Assembly: GCF_011806405.1 (NCBI RefSeq)
Contig: NZ_JAATOW010000002.1
Coordinates: forward strand, 1-64,000
Length of the DNA: 64,000 nucleotides
Reading direction: 5' to 3'
From: Pseudooceanicola sp. HF7
GTDB taxonomy: Bacteria > Pseudomonadota > Alphaproteobacteria > Rhodobacterales > Rhodobacteraceae
Part shown: one piece after another, positions 45,408 through 53,786 of the stretch
Layout: each line of letters begins with the position of its first letter
How positions within the stretch are numbered: position 1 is the first letter of the stretch
Notes under the pieces: model-generated
Seen by the model: only the letters and a program-made list of their open reading frames with translations
Told to the model about the DNA's origin: nothing
The model's database searches: none
Made by a program: the position numbers and the translations under genes

Positions 45408-45845
45408 TTGGCAGAGAGAGCGTCACGCGAGACCCAGTCATTCCCGGATGATGTCATGATCGTCGACGAGGATTATTCCTTGCAGGCCTGCCTGCCTGCG
45501 GATCCCTGGTTCTGGATCCGCCTGGACAAGCCCTGCGGGCCTGAGTTGCGCGTGACGGACCTAGTGACGGGGCAGATGTCCTTGCTTGAAACCGGGCTTG
45601 CGCTGCGCAAGCTGATGGAAAAAGCCGAACGCCCGGCCACTATCCTTGTGACGGACGTGCATCCTGCTTGGATCGCGGGCAGCCCCGCTTCGCTGATGGA
45701 GCTGGAGCGGCGCCTGGCCGATGCGCGTGACATCCTGTCCGTGGCGCTTGGTCTCCCCGCTGAGGATCTGAAGATGGAGCTGCGCCGGAAACGTGGCCGG
45801 TTCCAACTGCGCGCGACGGTTCCCGATCAACACAAGCTGCATTGA
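45408..45845 (+). CDS. Hypothetical protein, TTG start
   Basis: 145 residues. The TTG at 45408 follows a very strong GGAGGGGG site (45398-45405), which favours this start over the in-frame ATG at 45456. Acidic N-terminal half, then a helical ASLMELERRLADARDIL segment and a basic end. I see no family motif and no membrane segment. It converges on surf1. Confidence 0.5.
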   Translation: MAERASRETQSFPDDVMIVDEDYSLQACLPADPWFWIRLDKPCGPELRVTDLVTGQMSLLETGLALRKLMEKAERPATILVTDVHPAWIAGSPASLMELERRLADARDILSVALGLPAEDLKMELRRKRGRFQLRATVPDQHKLH

Positions 45846-45857
45846 GCGGGGGGCGGA

Positions 45858-46586
45858 TCAATCTTCGCGCCGCCCCTTGAGCTCCGTCCACAGGAAAAGC
45901 CCATAGCCCGCAAGGGTCAGCAGAGCGAGGCCATACCAGGTCAGCGCATAGCTGAGGTGGGCGTTCCTGAAGGTGATGACGGTCTGGCCGCCCAGGGGCC
46001 AGGCTTGCGGATCGGTCAGCTCTTCATCGACGAAGTAGGGGGCCGCTGGCGAGAGTCCCAGCGTCTTCGTGATCGAGCCGATGTCGCGGCGGTACCAGGT
46101 CCGGGTTTCCGGGCTGTTGTCGCGGGAAAAGAGCCAGCCTTCGTCTTCTGAAATGCGAAGCAGGCCGGTGATCTGCTGGGGACCTTCCAGCGCTGGACGG
46201 CTCGTGGGATCTTTCAGTGCTTCGGGCACCAGGCCCCGGTTCACCATGACGATCGTGCCATCGTCCCGCAGCAGCGGCGTCAGCACCCAGTAAGAGGGGC
46301 CAAGGTCGGAGGGCGTGTAGATCTGCACCTCTTGCGCGTTCAGGAAACGGCCCGACAGGGTCACGTGGCGGTACTCGTCACCTTCGCGCGTGATCCCAGG
46401 CCAGGCTGCGGGGCCGGGGGCAGGGACGGCGGGGGCCCCGACCCGTGCATCGACCCTTTCGATCAGGTCGGTCTTCCATTGCAGCCTGTGGACCTGCCAG
46501 GTGCCCAGGCTGAGAAACCCGGCAAGCAAGGCGATGCCAAGGATAGTGACGATGATCAGGCGGGGCCAGCGGAGCGAAGCATTCAT
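45858..46586 (-). CDS. SURF1 family cytochrome oxidase assembly protein
   Basis: 242 residues from the ATG at 46586, after an AGGAGG site. TM helices at about 10-30 (followed by LGTWQVHRLQWK, the SURF1 N-terminal signature) and at 212-232 (RNAHLSYALTWYGLA) flank a periplasmic domain. Assists heme-copper oxidase maturation; last gene of the cyo cluster. Confidence 0.92.
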   Translation of the reverse strand: MNASLRWPRLIIVTILGIALLAGFLSLGTWQVHRLQWKTDLIERVDARVGAPAVPAPGPAAWPGITREGDEYRHVTLSGRFLNAQEVQIYTPSDLGPSYWVLTPLLRDDGTIVMVNRGLVPEALKDPTSRPALEGPQQITGLLRISEDEGWLFSRDNSPETRTWYRRDIGSITKTLGLSPAAPYFVDEELTDPQAWPLGGQTVITFRNAHLSYALTWYGLALLTLAGYGLFLWTELKGRRED

Positions 46587-46637
46587 GTCTGCCTCCTGGT
46601 AGGACGGCTGCGTGAACCGCAGCCTGAAAAAGGAAAA

Positions 46638-46658
46638 GGGGCCGGCAGGACCGGCCCC
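46638..46658 (-). terminator. Hairpin with T-rich tail between cyoD and surf1
   Basis: GGGGCCGG/CCGGCCCC arms (46638-46645, 46651-46658), a five-base loop, and on the minus strand a following TTTTCCTTTTT stretch. It could end most cyoABCD transcripts while letting some continue into surf1. Confidence 0.65.
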
Positions 46659-46676
46659 CTTCAACTGTGTAAAGGA

Positions 46677-47066
46677 TCAGCTGTGGCTGCCAGGCTCCAC
46701 CGAGAGCTGCGGCGCATCTGGCATCTGCATCATCTCGCCGTCGTGGGGCATCGGCATCATGTTCTCGTTCATGTTGTGCATGACCCAGAGAGAACCGGCC
46801 AGGACGATCACGAGGATCACCACCGAAAGCCCGGTCGCCGCCAGGGTCCAGCCGCCTTCCGCTGTGCCGTTGACATGCAGGAAGAAGACCAGGTGCACGA
46901 TGATCTGAACCGCTGCCAGGCCCATGATGATCCCGATCAGCGTGTTCCTGGGCAGGTCGACATCGGCCATGACCAGGTAGAAGGGAATGATGGTCAGAAG
47001 GGCCGCCAGGGCGAAACCGATCATCAGCCGGCCCATGGTGCCGTGGGAATGTGTTGCGTCGCTCAT
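46677..47066 (-). CDS. cyoD: Cytochrome bo3 quinol oxidase subunit IV
   Basis: 129 residues with three TM helices and the family segment AAVQIIVHLVFFLHV. The C-terminus carries an extra Met-rich tail (NENMMPMPHDGEMMQMPD), longer than usual and possibly metal-interacting. The ATG at 47066 shares one base with the cyoC stop. Confidence 0.9.
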   Translation of the reverse strand: MSDATHSHGTMGRLMIGFALAALLTIIPFYLVMADVDLPRNTLIGIIMGLAAVQIIVHLVFFLHVNGTAEGGWTLAATGLSVVILVIVLAGSLWVMHNMNENMMPMPHDGEMMQMPDAPQLSVEPGSHS

Positions 47067-47689
47067 CAGACCAGCTCCACGAGATATACGAAGGAAAAGA
47101 CCCCGATCCAGATCAGGTCGAGGAAGTGCCAGAACATGCTGAGCGTCGACAGACGGCGCATGTTTTCCGTGCTCAGTCCGCGCTGGCGCAGTTGGACTGT
47201 CAGCGTGACCAGCCAGATGATGCCCGCCGTGACGTGCAGCCCGTGCGTGCCCACCAGCGTAAAGAAGGCCGACAGGAAGGCAGAGCGGTCCGGACCCGCG
47301 CCAAGGTGGATCAGGTGGCGGAACTCGTAGACCTCCATGCAGATGAAGGCGACCCCGAAGAGCCCGGTGATGACCAGCCAGGCCGTCGTGGCGTCCAGCT
47401 TGCCTTTCTCTGCCTGCAGCATGGCCAGTCCGAAAGTCACGGAAGAGATCAGCAGCAGCGCCGTCTCGACCGCGATGAAGGCCGGATCATAAAGGTCGAG
47501 CGGCCCCGGCCCCCCCGCGTAGCCTCCGCCGAGAACGGCGAAGGTTGCGAAGAGGCAGCCGAAGATGATGCAGTCGCTCATCAGGTAGATCCAGAAGCCG
47601 ATCGGCGTCGGGCTTTCGTGGTGGTGGGCATGGTCGTGCCCGCCGGTGGCCGCATGGGCGGCCGGGTGGTTCACATCTACGGAACTCAT
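47066..47689 (-). CDS. cyoC: Cytochrome bo3 quinol oxidase subunit III
   Basis: 207 residues, five TM helices. [18 protein letters not shown] and [15 protein letters not shown] are heme-copper oxidase subunit III signatures. A His-rich N-terminus (HHHESP) precedes the first helix. Overlaps cyoB by four bases. Confidence 0.93.
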   Translation of the reverse strand: MSSVDVNHPAAHAATGGHDHAHHHESPTPIGFWIYLMSDCIIFGCLFATFAVLGGGYAGGPGPLDLYDPAFIAVETALLLISSVTFGLAMLQAEKGKLDATTAWLVITGLFGVAFICMEVYEFRHLIHLGAGPDRSAFLSAFFTLVGTHGLHVTAGIIWLVTLTVQLRQRGLSTENMRRLSTLSMFWHFLDLIWIGVFSFVYLVELV

Positions 47690-49680
47690 GCCATGGCTCC
47701 CTTGTTTTCGGTGATCGCGACTTCCGATTCAGGGATGTAGTAATCGCGGTCGTAGTTGAAGGTATGGGCGATGGCGGTGGCGATGATCCCCAGGAAGCTG
47801 ACGATGGCCAGCCACCAGATGTACCAGACCATGGCGAAGCCAAAGACCAGGGCCGCGCCGGAAAGAACCACGCCCATGGCGGTGCTTCTTGGCATGTGGA
47901 TCGGGGCGTATTTGCCCGACCAGCGGAAGCCGGCCTCTTTCATGCGCCACCATTCGTCACGGCCCACCACGTTCAGCTCCTCCGGGAAGTTATACGGGGC
48001 GACGGGCGATTGGGTGGACCATTCAAGGGTGCGCCCATGCCAGGGATCGCCGTCCACGGCCAGTTTCTTGCGGTCGCGGATGGAGACGGCGAACATCACG
48101 AAGGTGCAGATGATGCCCAGCAGGATCAGCACGGCGCCGAAGGCCGCGACGATGAAGTAGATCTGCCAGCCCAGGTCCATGTAGCTGTTCAGGCGACGGG
48201 TGACCCCCATCAGACCAAGCGCGTAGAGCGGCATGAAGGCCAGGAAGAAGCCCACGAACCAGAACCAGAAGCTGCGCCGCCCCCAGGTGTCGTTCAGCCG
48301 GAACCCGAAGGCTTTCGGGAACCAGTAGCTCACGCCCGCCATGATCCCGAAGAGCACCCCGCCGATGATCACGTTGTGGAAGTGCGCGACAAGGAACAGC
48401 GTGTTGTGCAGCTGGAAGTCGACCGGCGGCACGGCCAGCAGGACGCCCGTCATGCCCCCGATGGTGAAGACGGTGATGAACCCGAGGGTCCAGAGCATCG
48501 GCGTCTCCATACGGACGCGGCCCTTGTAGAAGGTGAAGAGCCAGTTGAAGACCTTCACCCCCGTCGGCACGGCGATGATCATCGTGGTGATGCCGAAGAA
48601 GGCGTTCACGTCTGCGCCAGAGCCCATGGTGAAGAAGTGGTGTAGCCAGACCACGAAGGACAGGACCATGATGCAGGCGGTGGCCCAGACCATCGTCTTG
48701 TAGCCGAAGAGCGGCTTGCCAGAGAAGGTCGCGACGATCTCTGAGAAGATGCCGAAGCAGGGCAGGATCAGGATGTAGACCTCCGGGTGGCCCCAAATCC
48801 AGATCAGGTTCACGTACATCATGGCGTTGCCGCCGAAGTCGTTGGTGAAGAAGTGCATGCCCAGGTAGCGATCGAGCGTCAGCAGGGTCAGCGTGGCGGT
48901 CAGCACCGGGAAAGCGGCGACGATCAGCACGTTGGTGCAGAGCGTGGTCCAGGTGAAGATCGGCATTTTCATCAGCGTCATGCCCGGTGCGCGCATCTTG
49001 AAGATGGTGGCCAGCATGTTGATCCCCGAAAGGGTGGTCCCGACCCCCGCGATCTGCAGTGACCACAGGTAGTAATCCATCCCCGGCCCGGTTGAATAGG
49101 CAGACCCGGACAGCGGCGGGAAGGCCAGCCAGCCGGTGCGTGCGAATTCCCCGATGAAAAGCGAGACGTTCATCAGCAGCGCGCCAGAGACCGTCATCCA
49201 GAACGAGAAGTTGTTCAGGAAGGGGAAGGCCACGTCGCGCGCGCCGATCTGTAGTGGCATCACGAAGTTCATGAAGCCGGTGATGAAGGCCATGCCGACG
49301 AAGAAGATCATGATCACGCCATGGGCGGTGAAGACCTGATCGAAGTGGTGCGGCGGCAGGTAGCCCTCGGCCCCGCCGGCGGCCAGGGCCTGCTGGGCGC
49401 GCATCATCAGCGCGTCAGTGAAGCCGCGCACCAGCATGATGAAGCCCAGCACCATGTACATGACGCCGATTTTCTTGTGATCGACGGTGGTGACCCAGTT
49501 CTTCCAGAAGGGCACCCAGAGCCTGAAGTAGGTCATCAGTGCGATCAGCAGAAGGCCGCCAAGGGCGACGCCGGCGAAGGTGCCGACAAGGATCGGTTCG
49601 TGATAGGGGATCCAGCCAAGGTTCAGACGCCCGAAGAGGGGCGAGAATGTGTCGGCTGGCTGCAGGTGTTCAGTCGCCAT
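47686..49680 (-). CDS. cyoB: Cytochrome bo3 quinol oxidase subunit I
   Basis: 664 residues. Key residues are visible: [12 protein letters not shown] (the CuB His and cross-linked Tyr), the WLHHFFTMG His pair (CuB), and the HFHNVIIGG heme ligand pair in [15 protein letters not shown]. Catalyses ubiquinol oxidation and oxygen reduction with proton pumping. Confidence 0.96.
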   Translation of the reverse strand: MATEHLQPADTFSPLFGRLNLGWIPYHEPILVGTFAGVALGGLLLIALMTYFRLWVPFWKNWVTTVDHKKIGVMYMVLGFIMLVRGFTDALMMRAQQALAAGGAEGYLPPHHFDQVFTAHGVIMIFFVGMAFITGFMNFVMPLQIGARDVAFPFLNNFSFWMTVSGALLMNVSLFIGEFARTGWLAFPPLSGSAYSTGPGMDYYLWSLQIAGVGTTLSGINMLATIFKMRAPGMTLMKMPIFTWTTLCTNVLIVAAFPVLTATLTLLTLDRYLGMHFFTNDFGGNAMMYVNLIWIWGHPEVYILILPCFGIFSEIVATFSGKPLFGYKTMVWATACIMVLSFVVWLHHFFTMGSGADVNAFFGITTMIIAVPTGVKVFNWLFTFYKGRVRMETPMLWTLGFITVFTIGGMTGVLLAVPPVDFQLHNTLFLVAHFHNVIIGGVLFGIMAGVSYWFPKAFGFRLNDTWGRRSFWFWFVGFFLAFMPLYALGLMGVTRRLNSYMDLGWQIYFIVAAFGAVLILLGIICTFVMFAVSIRDRKKLAVDGDPWHGRTLEWSTQSPVAPYNFPEELNVVGRDEWWRMKEAGFRWSGKYAPIHMPRSTAMGVVLSGAALVFGFAMVWYIWWLAIVSFLGIIATAIAHTFNYDRDYYIPESEVAITENKGAMA

Positions 49681-49681
49681 G

Positions 49682-50758
49682 TTATGCGTTCTCCTGCTTC
49701 ACGTTGGTGCCGCAAAGCTGATCGGGATCGTTCCAGGGGTATTGCGACAGCTGATCGTGGTGGGGGGCGTATTCCGCGCCGCGCTTGGGCGGCAGCAGGT
49801 TCCCGAAACCATCGATCCGGCGCAGGTTGTCGTATTCGTAGGCCGGCGCATTGGGCAGGCCGGCAATCCCGCCGCCCCCCTGTTCGTCCTGCATCATCAT
49901 GTGATGCATGCAGACCTTGCCGTCCTCGACACAGAGGCCGACGATGCGGTCGAACAATCCGTCGCTCACGTTGCCGAAAAGCTCGACCGGCGCGTCGATG
50001 GTGGGTTTCTCAAGCTCAAGGTAGGCTTGGCGGCTCAGCGCCTTGCCGGCCTTGCGCGCATTTGCGACCCAGGCTTCAAAGCCGTCTTCATCCAGCGCGT
50101 TGGTGTCAAAGGTCATCTGGCTGAACCCGGGGCCCGAGTAATGGGCGGAGCGGCCCGCGAAGGTCCCCTGGTTGTCGGCGATGAGATGCAGCTTGGTCTC
50201 CATTCCGGCCATGGAATAGACCATGCCGCTGAGGGCAGGGATCGACAGCGTGTTCATCACGGTGGAAGAGGTCAGGCTGATCTCGATCGGGCGACCGGCG
50301 GGAATGGCCAGTTCGTTCACGGCTGCGACACCTTCATCGGGGTAGATGAACAGCCACTTCCAATCGAGCGAAACGGCCTGAACGCGCAGCGGTTCGCCCT
50401 CCACGTGGTCCAGGGGGCGATAGGGGTCCAGCCGGTGGGTATAGACCCAGGTGACGGAGCCAAGCACGAGGATGATCGCGATCGGTACGCCCCAGACCAG
50501 CAGTTCCAGCTTGGTGGAATGGCTGAATTCGGGATCGTAGTCCGATGTGTCATCCCGCCCGGCGCGGTACTTCCAGGGGAAGTAGACGCCCAGGAAGAGC
50601 ACCGGGATGATGACGATCAGCATCAGCAGGGTGGATATGATCAGCAGGTTGCGTTCCTGCACCGCGACCCATCCCTGTGGCGCGAGTATGTCGTACTTGC
50701 ATCCGGCCAGCGCCAAAAGGCTGGCCGTAAGCAAGGGGAGCTTGAGGATTTTGAGCAA
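49682..50758 (-). CDS. cyoA: Cytochrome bo3 quinol oxidase subunit II
   Basis: 358 residues beginning with TTG at 50758, after an AAGAGG ribosome site. Lipoprotein signal with lipobox LALAGC (Cys19), then two TM helices and a cupredoxin domain. The CuA Cys pair is missing, as expected for a quinol oxidase. The C-terminal 60 residues carry a [16 protein letters not shown] segment. First gene of cyoABCD-surf1. Confidence 0.93.
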   Translation of the reverse strand: MLKILKLPLLTASLLALAGCKYDILAPQGWVAVQERNLLIISTLLMLIVIIPVLFLGVYFPWKYRAGRDDTSDYDPEFSHSTKLELLVWGVPIAIILVLGSVTWVYTHRLDPYRPLDHVEGEPLRVQAVSLDWKWLFIYPDEGVAAVNELAIPAGRPIEISLTSSTVMNTLSIPALSGMVYSMAGMETKLHLIADNQGTFAGRSAHYSGPGFSQMTFDTNALDEDGFEAWVANARKAGKALSRQAYLELEKPTIDAPVELFGNVSDGLFDRIVGLCVEDGKVCMHHMMMQDEQGGGGIAGLPNAPAYEYDNLRRIDGFGNLLPPKRGAEYAPHHDQLSQYPWNDPDQLCGTNVKQENA

Positions 50759-51320
50759 TTTGAGCCTCTTGTTTTTATCCGGCCCGACCTGGGGGAGCAG
50801 GGGCGGCCCAGGGCTGAAACAGACCAGGGGCGCGACACGAAGGCCGAAATTCGAAATGGCGCCCTGCGACTAGGCGCGCCTTCCGAGAGAGGCGAGGCGT
50901 CAATCCGACGCGGGGCACGCCATCGCGCAGTTTGCGGCGACGTGCCGATAAGGCTCTGATTAGACTTCACGATCTTGAGAGGCGGCGGGGGATCGGAAGT
51001 CCGTAGTCGGGTCGCCATGCCGCGATGCAGCGCAAGGTATTTGAAAAGACAGTGAAATTCTCAGACGAATCAAGGACCGTCAGGGGCGCGTCAGAAAGCC
51101 GGCTTCTCTCTTTGCGGGAAGCGGGTTTTCTGGCTTCTTCCTAAAGGGCGTCACAGCTTTCCAGCAGCCATGCCGGGACCCGAAAGGAGGTATGCGCGGA
51201 ATACATGACTTTTCATGAGCACTGCAATGCTATGGGGAGAAGGCGGGGGTGGGCGCATCCGCTATGGTTGCGCCGCGGTTGGCGGTGCGGGAACCGGTGG
51301 ACCCGATTCCCGCATCTCCT
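50759..51320. promoter_or_regulatory. Intergenic region between cyoA and the DUF475 gene
   Basis: 562 bases; both adjoining genes are on the minus strand, so this holds the cyo promoter and the end of the DUF475 transcript. Just after the DUF475 stop is a hairpin with perfect 8-base arms TGCGGGAA/TTCCCGCA (51286-51293, 51307-51314) and no T-run. The cyo-proximal A+T-rich stretch around 51030-51080 is the likeliest promoter location. I found no convincing gene or RNA. Confidence 0.45.
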
Positions 51321-52412
51321 TCAGGTGGCCTTGGACCCGTAGAGCCGGTTCCATCGCAGAGAGGACCAGAGCGAAACGCCGATCAGCGTGGCGCCCCCCA
51401 ATCCGGTGATGACCTCCGGGATCTCTACCAGCGTCTGGACATACATGATGACCGAGAGCGCGATGATCGCGTAGAAGGCGCCGTGCTCCAGGAAACGGTA
51501 CTGGGTCAGGGTGCCCCTTTCGACCAGCATGATGGTCAGGGACCGCACGTACATCGCCCCGATGCCCAGCCCGATGGCGATGACAAAGAGGTTCTTGGAC
51601 AGGGCAAAGGCCCCGATGACACCATCGAAGGAAAAGCTGGCATCCAGGACCTCAAGGTAAAGGAAGGCGCCCAGCCCGCCCTTCGCCGCGGTGCTCAGCG
51701 CCTGGTCGGTGCTGTCCAGCGCCTGGCCGATGACCTCCACCAGGATGAAGGTCGCAAGGCCCCAAAGCGCGGCCCCCAGGAAGACCGTGCGCGCGGCTCC
51801 GTCCTGGAACTGGGCAAAGCAGAGGATCATCAGCAGGACGACCGCCACCTCGATGGAACGGATCGAGGCCACCCGCGCCAGGCGCCATTCCAGCCAAGGC
51901 AGCCAGTGCACTTCCTTCTCATGATCGAAGAAGAACTTCAGTCCGACCATCATCAGGAAGGTGGCACCGAAGGCGGCAATCGGCAGGTGGGCGTCATGCA
52001 TGATATGGGCATAGGCGTCCGGGTCGGAGGCCGCGAGGAAGAGCGCTTCCACCGGGCCGATCTTGGCCGCGATGACGACGATCAGAAGCGGAAAGATGAT
52101 CCGCATTCCGAAGACGGCGATGAGGATCCCCCAGGTCAGGAACCGGCGCTGCCAGACCGGGGACATGGTTTTCAGCTTGTTGGCGTTCACGATGGCGTTG
52201 TCGAAGGACAGGCTGATCTCAAGCACGGCGAGTACTGAGCAGATCATCAATGTGGTGAGCATCCCGGAGAGTGTTCCGGTGAATTCCCAGCCCAGCCAGG
52301 CGCCAAGGGCTAGGCCAAGGAAGGTGACGATGAACGACCAGCGGAAATAGCGCATGAGGCCGTGTTTGCAGTCAGGCTGCGAGACGTCCTTGCGAGACGA
52401 AGATGTATCCAT
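51321..52412 (-). CDS. DUF475 / TerC-related integral membrane protein
   Basis: 363 residues from the ATG at 52412. An in-frame ATG at 52355 (344 residues, MRYFRWSF) matches where homology seems to begin, so the true start may be there; neither has a strong ribosome site. About nine TM helices. The acidic intramembrane motifs EISLSFDNAIVNA and LEVLDASFSFDGVIGAFA are the paired TerC-like metal-binding signature. TerC relatives are linked to metal export (manganese) and tellurite resistance. Monocistronic. Confidence 0.85.
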   Translation of the reverse strand: MDTSSSRKDVSQPDCKHGLMRYFRWSFIVTFLGLALGAWLGWEFTGTLSGMLTTLMICSVLAVLEISLSFDNAIVNANKLKTMSPVWQRRFLTWGILIAVFGMRIIFPLLIVVIAAKIGPVEALFLAASDPDAYAHIMHDAHLPIAAFGATFLMMVGLKFFFDHEKEVHWLPWLEWRLARVASIRSIEVAVVLLMILCFAQFQDGAARTVFLGAALWGLATFILVEVIGQALDSTDQALSTAAKGGLGAFLYLEVLDASFSFDGVIGAFALSKNLFVIAIGLGIGAMYVRSLTIMLVERGTLTQYRFLEHGAFYAIIALSVIMYVQTLVEIPEVITGLGGATLIGVSLWSSLRWNRLYGSKAT

Positions 52413-52666
52413 ACGGGATTGGTCCAGGCGGCTGGATCAGGTCGCAGCTCCGACATCACGGAAGCGCCGCCACTTCCGCCAGAGGGGCCCGGTCGCTGCA
52501 CGGATTTCTGCATCCGATAGCGTCACTCTATGTGAGAAGCTCTGCCGGGTAAAGCTGTGTGAGAGCGGCCCTGGCCCTCACTTGTTGCAGTTCCGCGGCG
52601 GCGGGCCTAACCGTTGGACATTGTCCGACAGGCTTTCCGGGCCGATCATTTTCAGGAGAATTTCAG

Positions 52667-53542
52667 ATGTCCCTGCCTTTGACCCGCATTTCCAGCGACG
52701 CGCTTTCCGTCTCCATTTCCCCGCTCGGGGCAGAGCTGCAGAGCATCACCACCGCCGGCGGGCAGGAGCTTCTTTGGCATGGCGATGCCGCTTTCTGGTC
52801 CGGTCGGGCCCCGGTGCTTTTCCCCATCGTGGGGCGCGCTCCGCAGGACCGGATAGCGGTCAATGGCGTCGAGGCAGAGATGAAGCAGCATGGGTTCGCC
52901 CGGCGCAGCCTTTTCGCGCTGGAGTACAGCACCGACAGCCGCGCGCGCTTTGTCCTTGAGGACAGTGAGGACACCCGCGCCGTCTACCCCTTTCGCTTCC
53001 GCCTGGCCCTGACCTACGAGGTCGATGGCGCCTCTCTTTCCGTGACGGCCGAGGTCACGAACCTGGATGATAGCGAGATGCCCTTTGGCCTTGGCTTCCA
53101 TCCCGCCTTTGCCTGGCCGCTGCCGGGCGGCCAGGGCGCGCCGCATTTGGTCACCCTGCAGAACGGGGCAGAACCGGCGCTTGCACGGCTTAGGGATGGC
53201 TACCTGACGGAAGATCGCTATCCCTCTCCCTTCAGGGGCGGGGAGCTGACGGTGGAGCCTGCTCTATTTGACGAAGATGCGATGATCTTTCCGGAAGGGG
53301 CCGGGACGGAGCTGCTGTATAGCGCCCCTGGGACGGATGCCCCGGCCTTGCACTTCCGATTCGAGAACACGCCAAACCTTGGGATCTGGACGAAGCCGGG
53401 GGCTCCATTCCTGTGTATCGAGCCTTGGCACGGCATGGCTGCACGATTTTTAGGCGGACCGGAAATTTATGACCGTCCGGATTGCGTGACCCTGCTTCCA
53501 AGAGCCTCCGAGCGCTTTGCCTACAAGGTTAGCCTTCAGTAA
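52667..53542 (+). CDS. Aldose 1-epimerase (mutarotase) family protein
   Basis: 291 residues from the ATG at 52667, after an AGGAG site. Galactose-mutarotase fold: APVLFPIVGR (about 48-57), MKQHGFAR (72-79), LGFHPAFAWP with the catalytic-type His (about 143), and IWTKPGAPFLCIEPWHGMA with the Glu. Closer to the LacX/YeaD-type branch than to GalM. Sugar substrate unknown. The 254 bases before it, back to the DUF475 start, show no gene. Confidence 0.85.
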   Translation: MSLPLTRISSDALSVSISPLGAELQSITTAGGQELLWHGDAAFWSGRAPVLFPIVGRAPQDRIAVNGVEAEMKQHGFARRSLFALEYSTDSRARFVLEDSEDTRAVYPFRFRLALTYEVDGASLSVTAEVTNLDDSEMPFGLGFHPAFAWPLPGGQGAPHLVTLQNGAEPALARLRDGYLTEDRYPSPFRGGELTVEPALFDEDAMIFPEGAGTELLYSAPGTDAPALHFRFENTPNLGIWTKPGAPFLCIEPWHGMAARFLGGPEIYDRPDCVTLLPRASERFAYKVSLQ

Positions 53543-53786
53543 GTTATGTTGACCCAGCGGTAAGTTCACTAAATGGTCGGTTTTCGCCCATCAATGGCCG
53601 CTGTGCGTATATTTTAGGTTTGCATGAAGGGCGTTTTCTTGGCCCCGCGTTGCCTCTGGCGACCTCGCTGGCCCTTAAAATTACGTCTAAATGCAAGATA
53701 GAAAACACGCTTTTGTCGGTTTCGCTCCCTCCCGGTTGTAAGGGTTTGCCCTATACTCTCCCTGAGTGGGCTGTGGAGAGTGTCAA

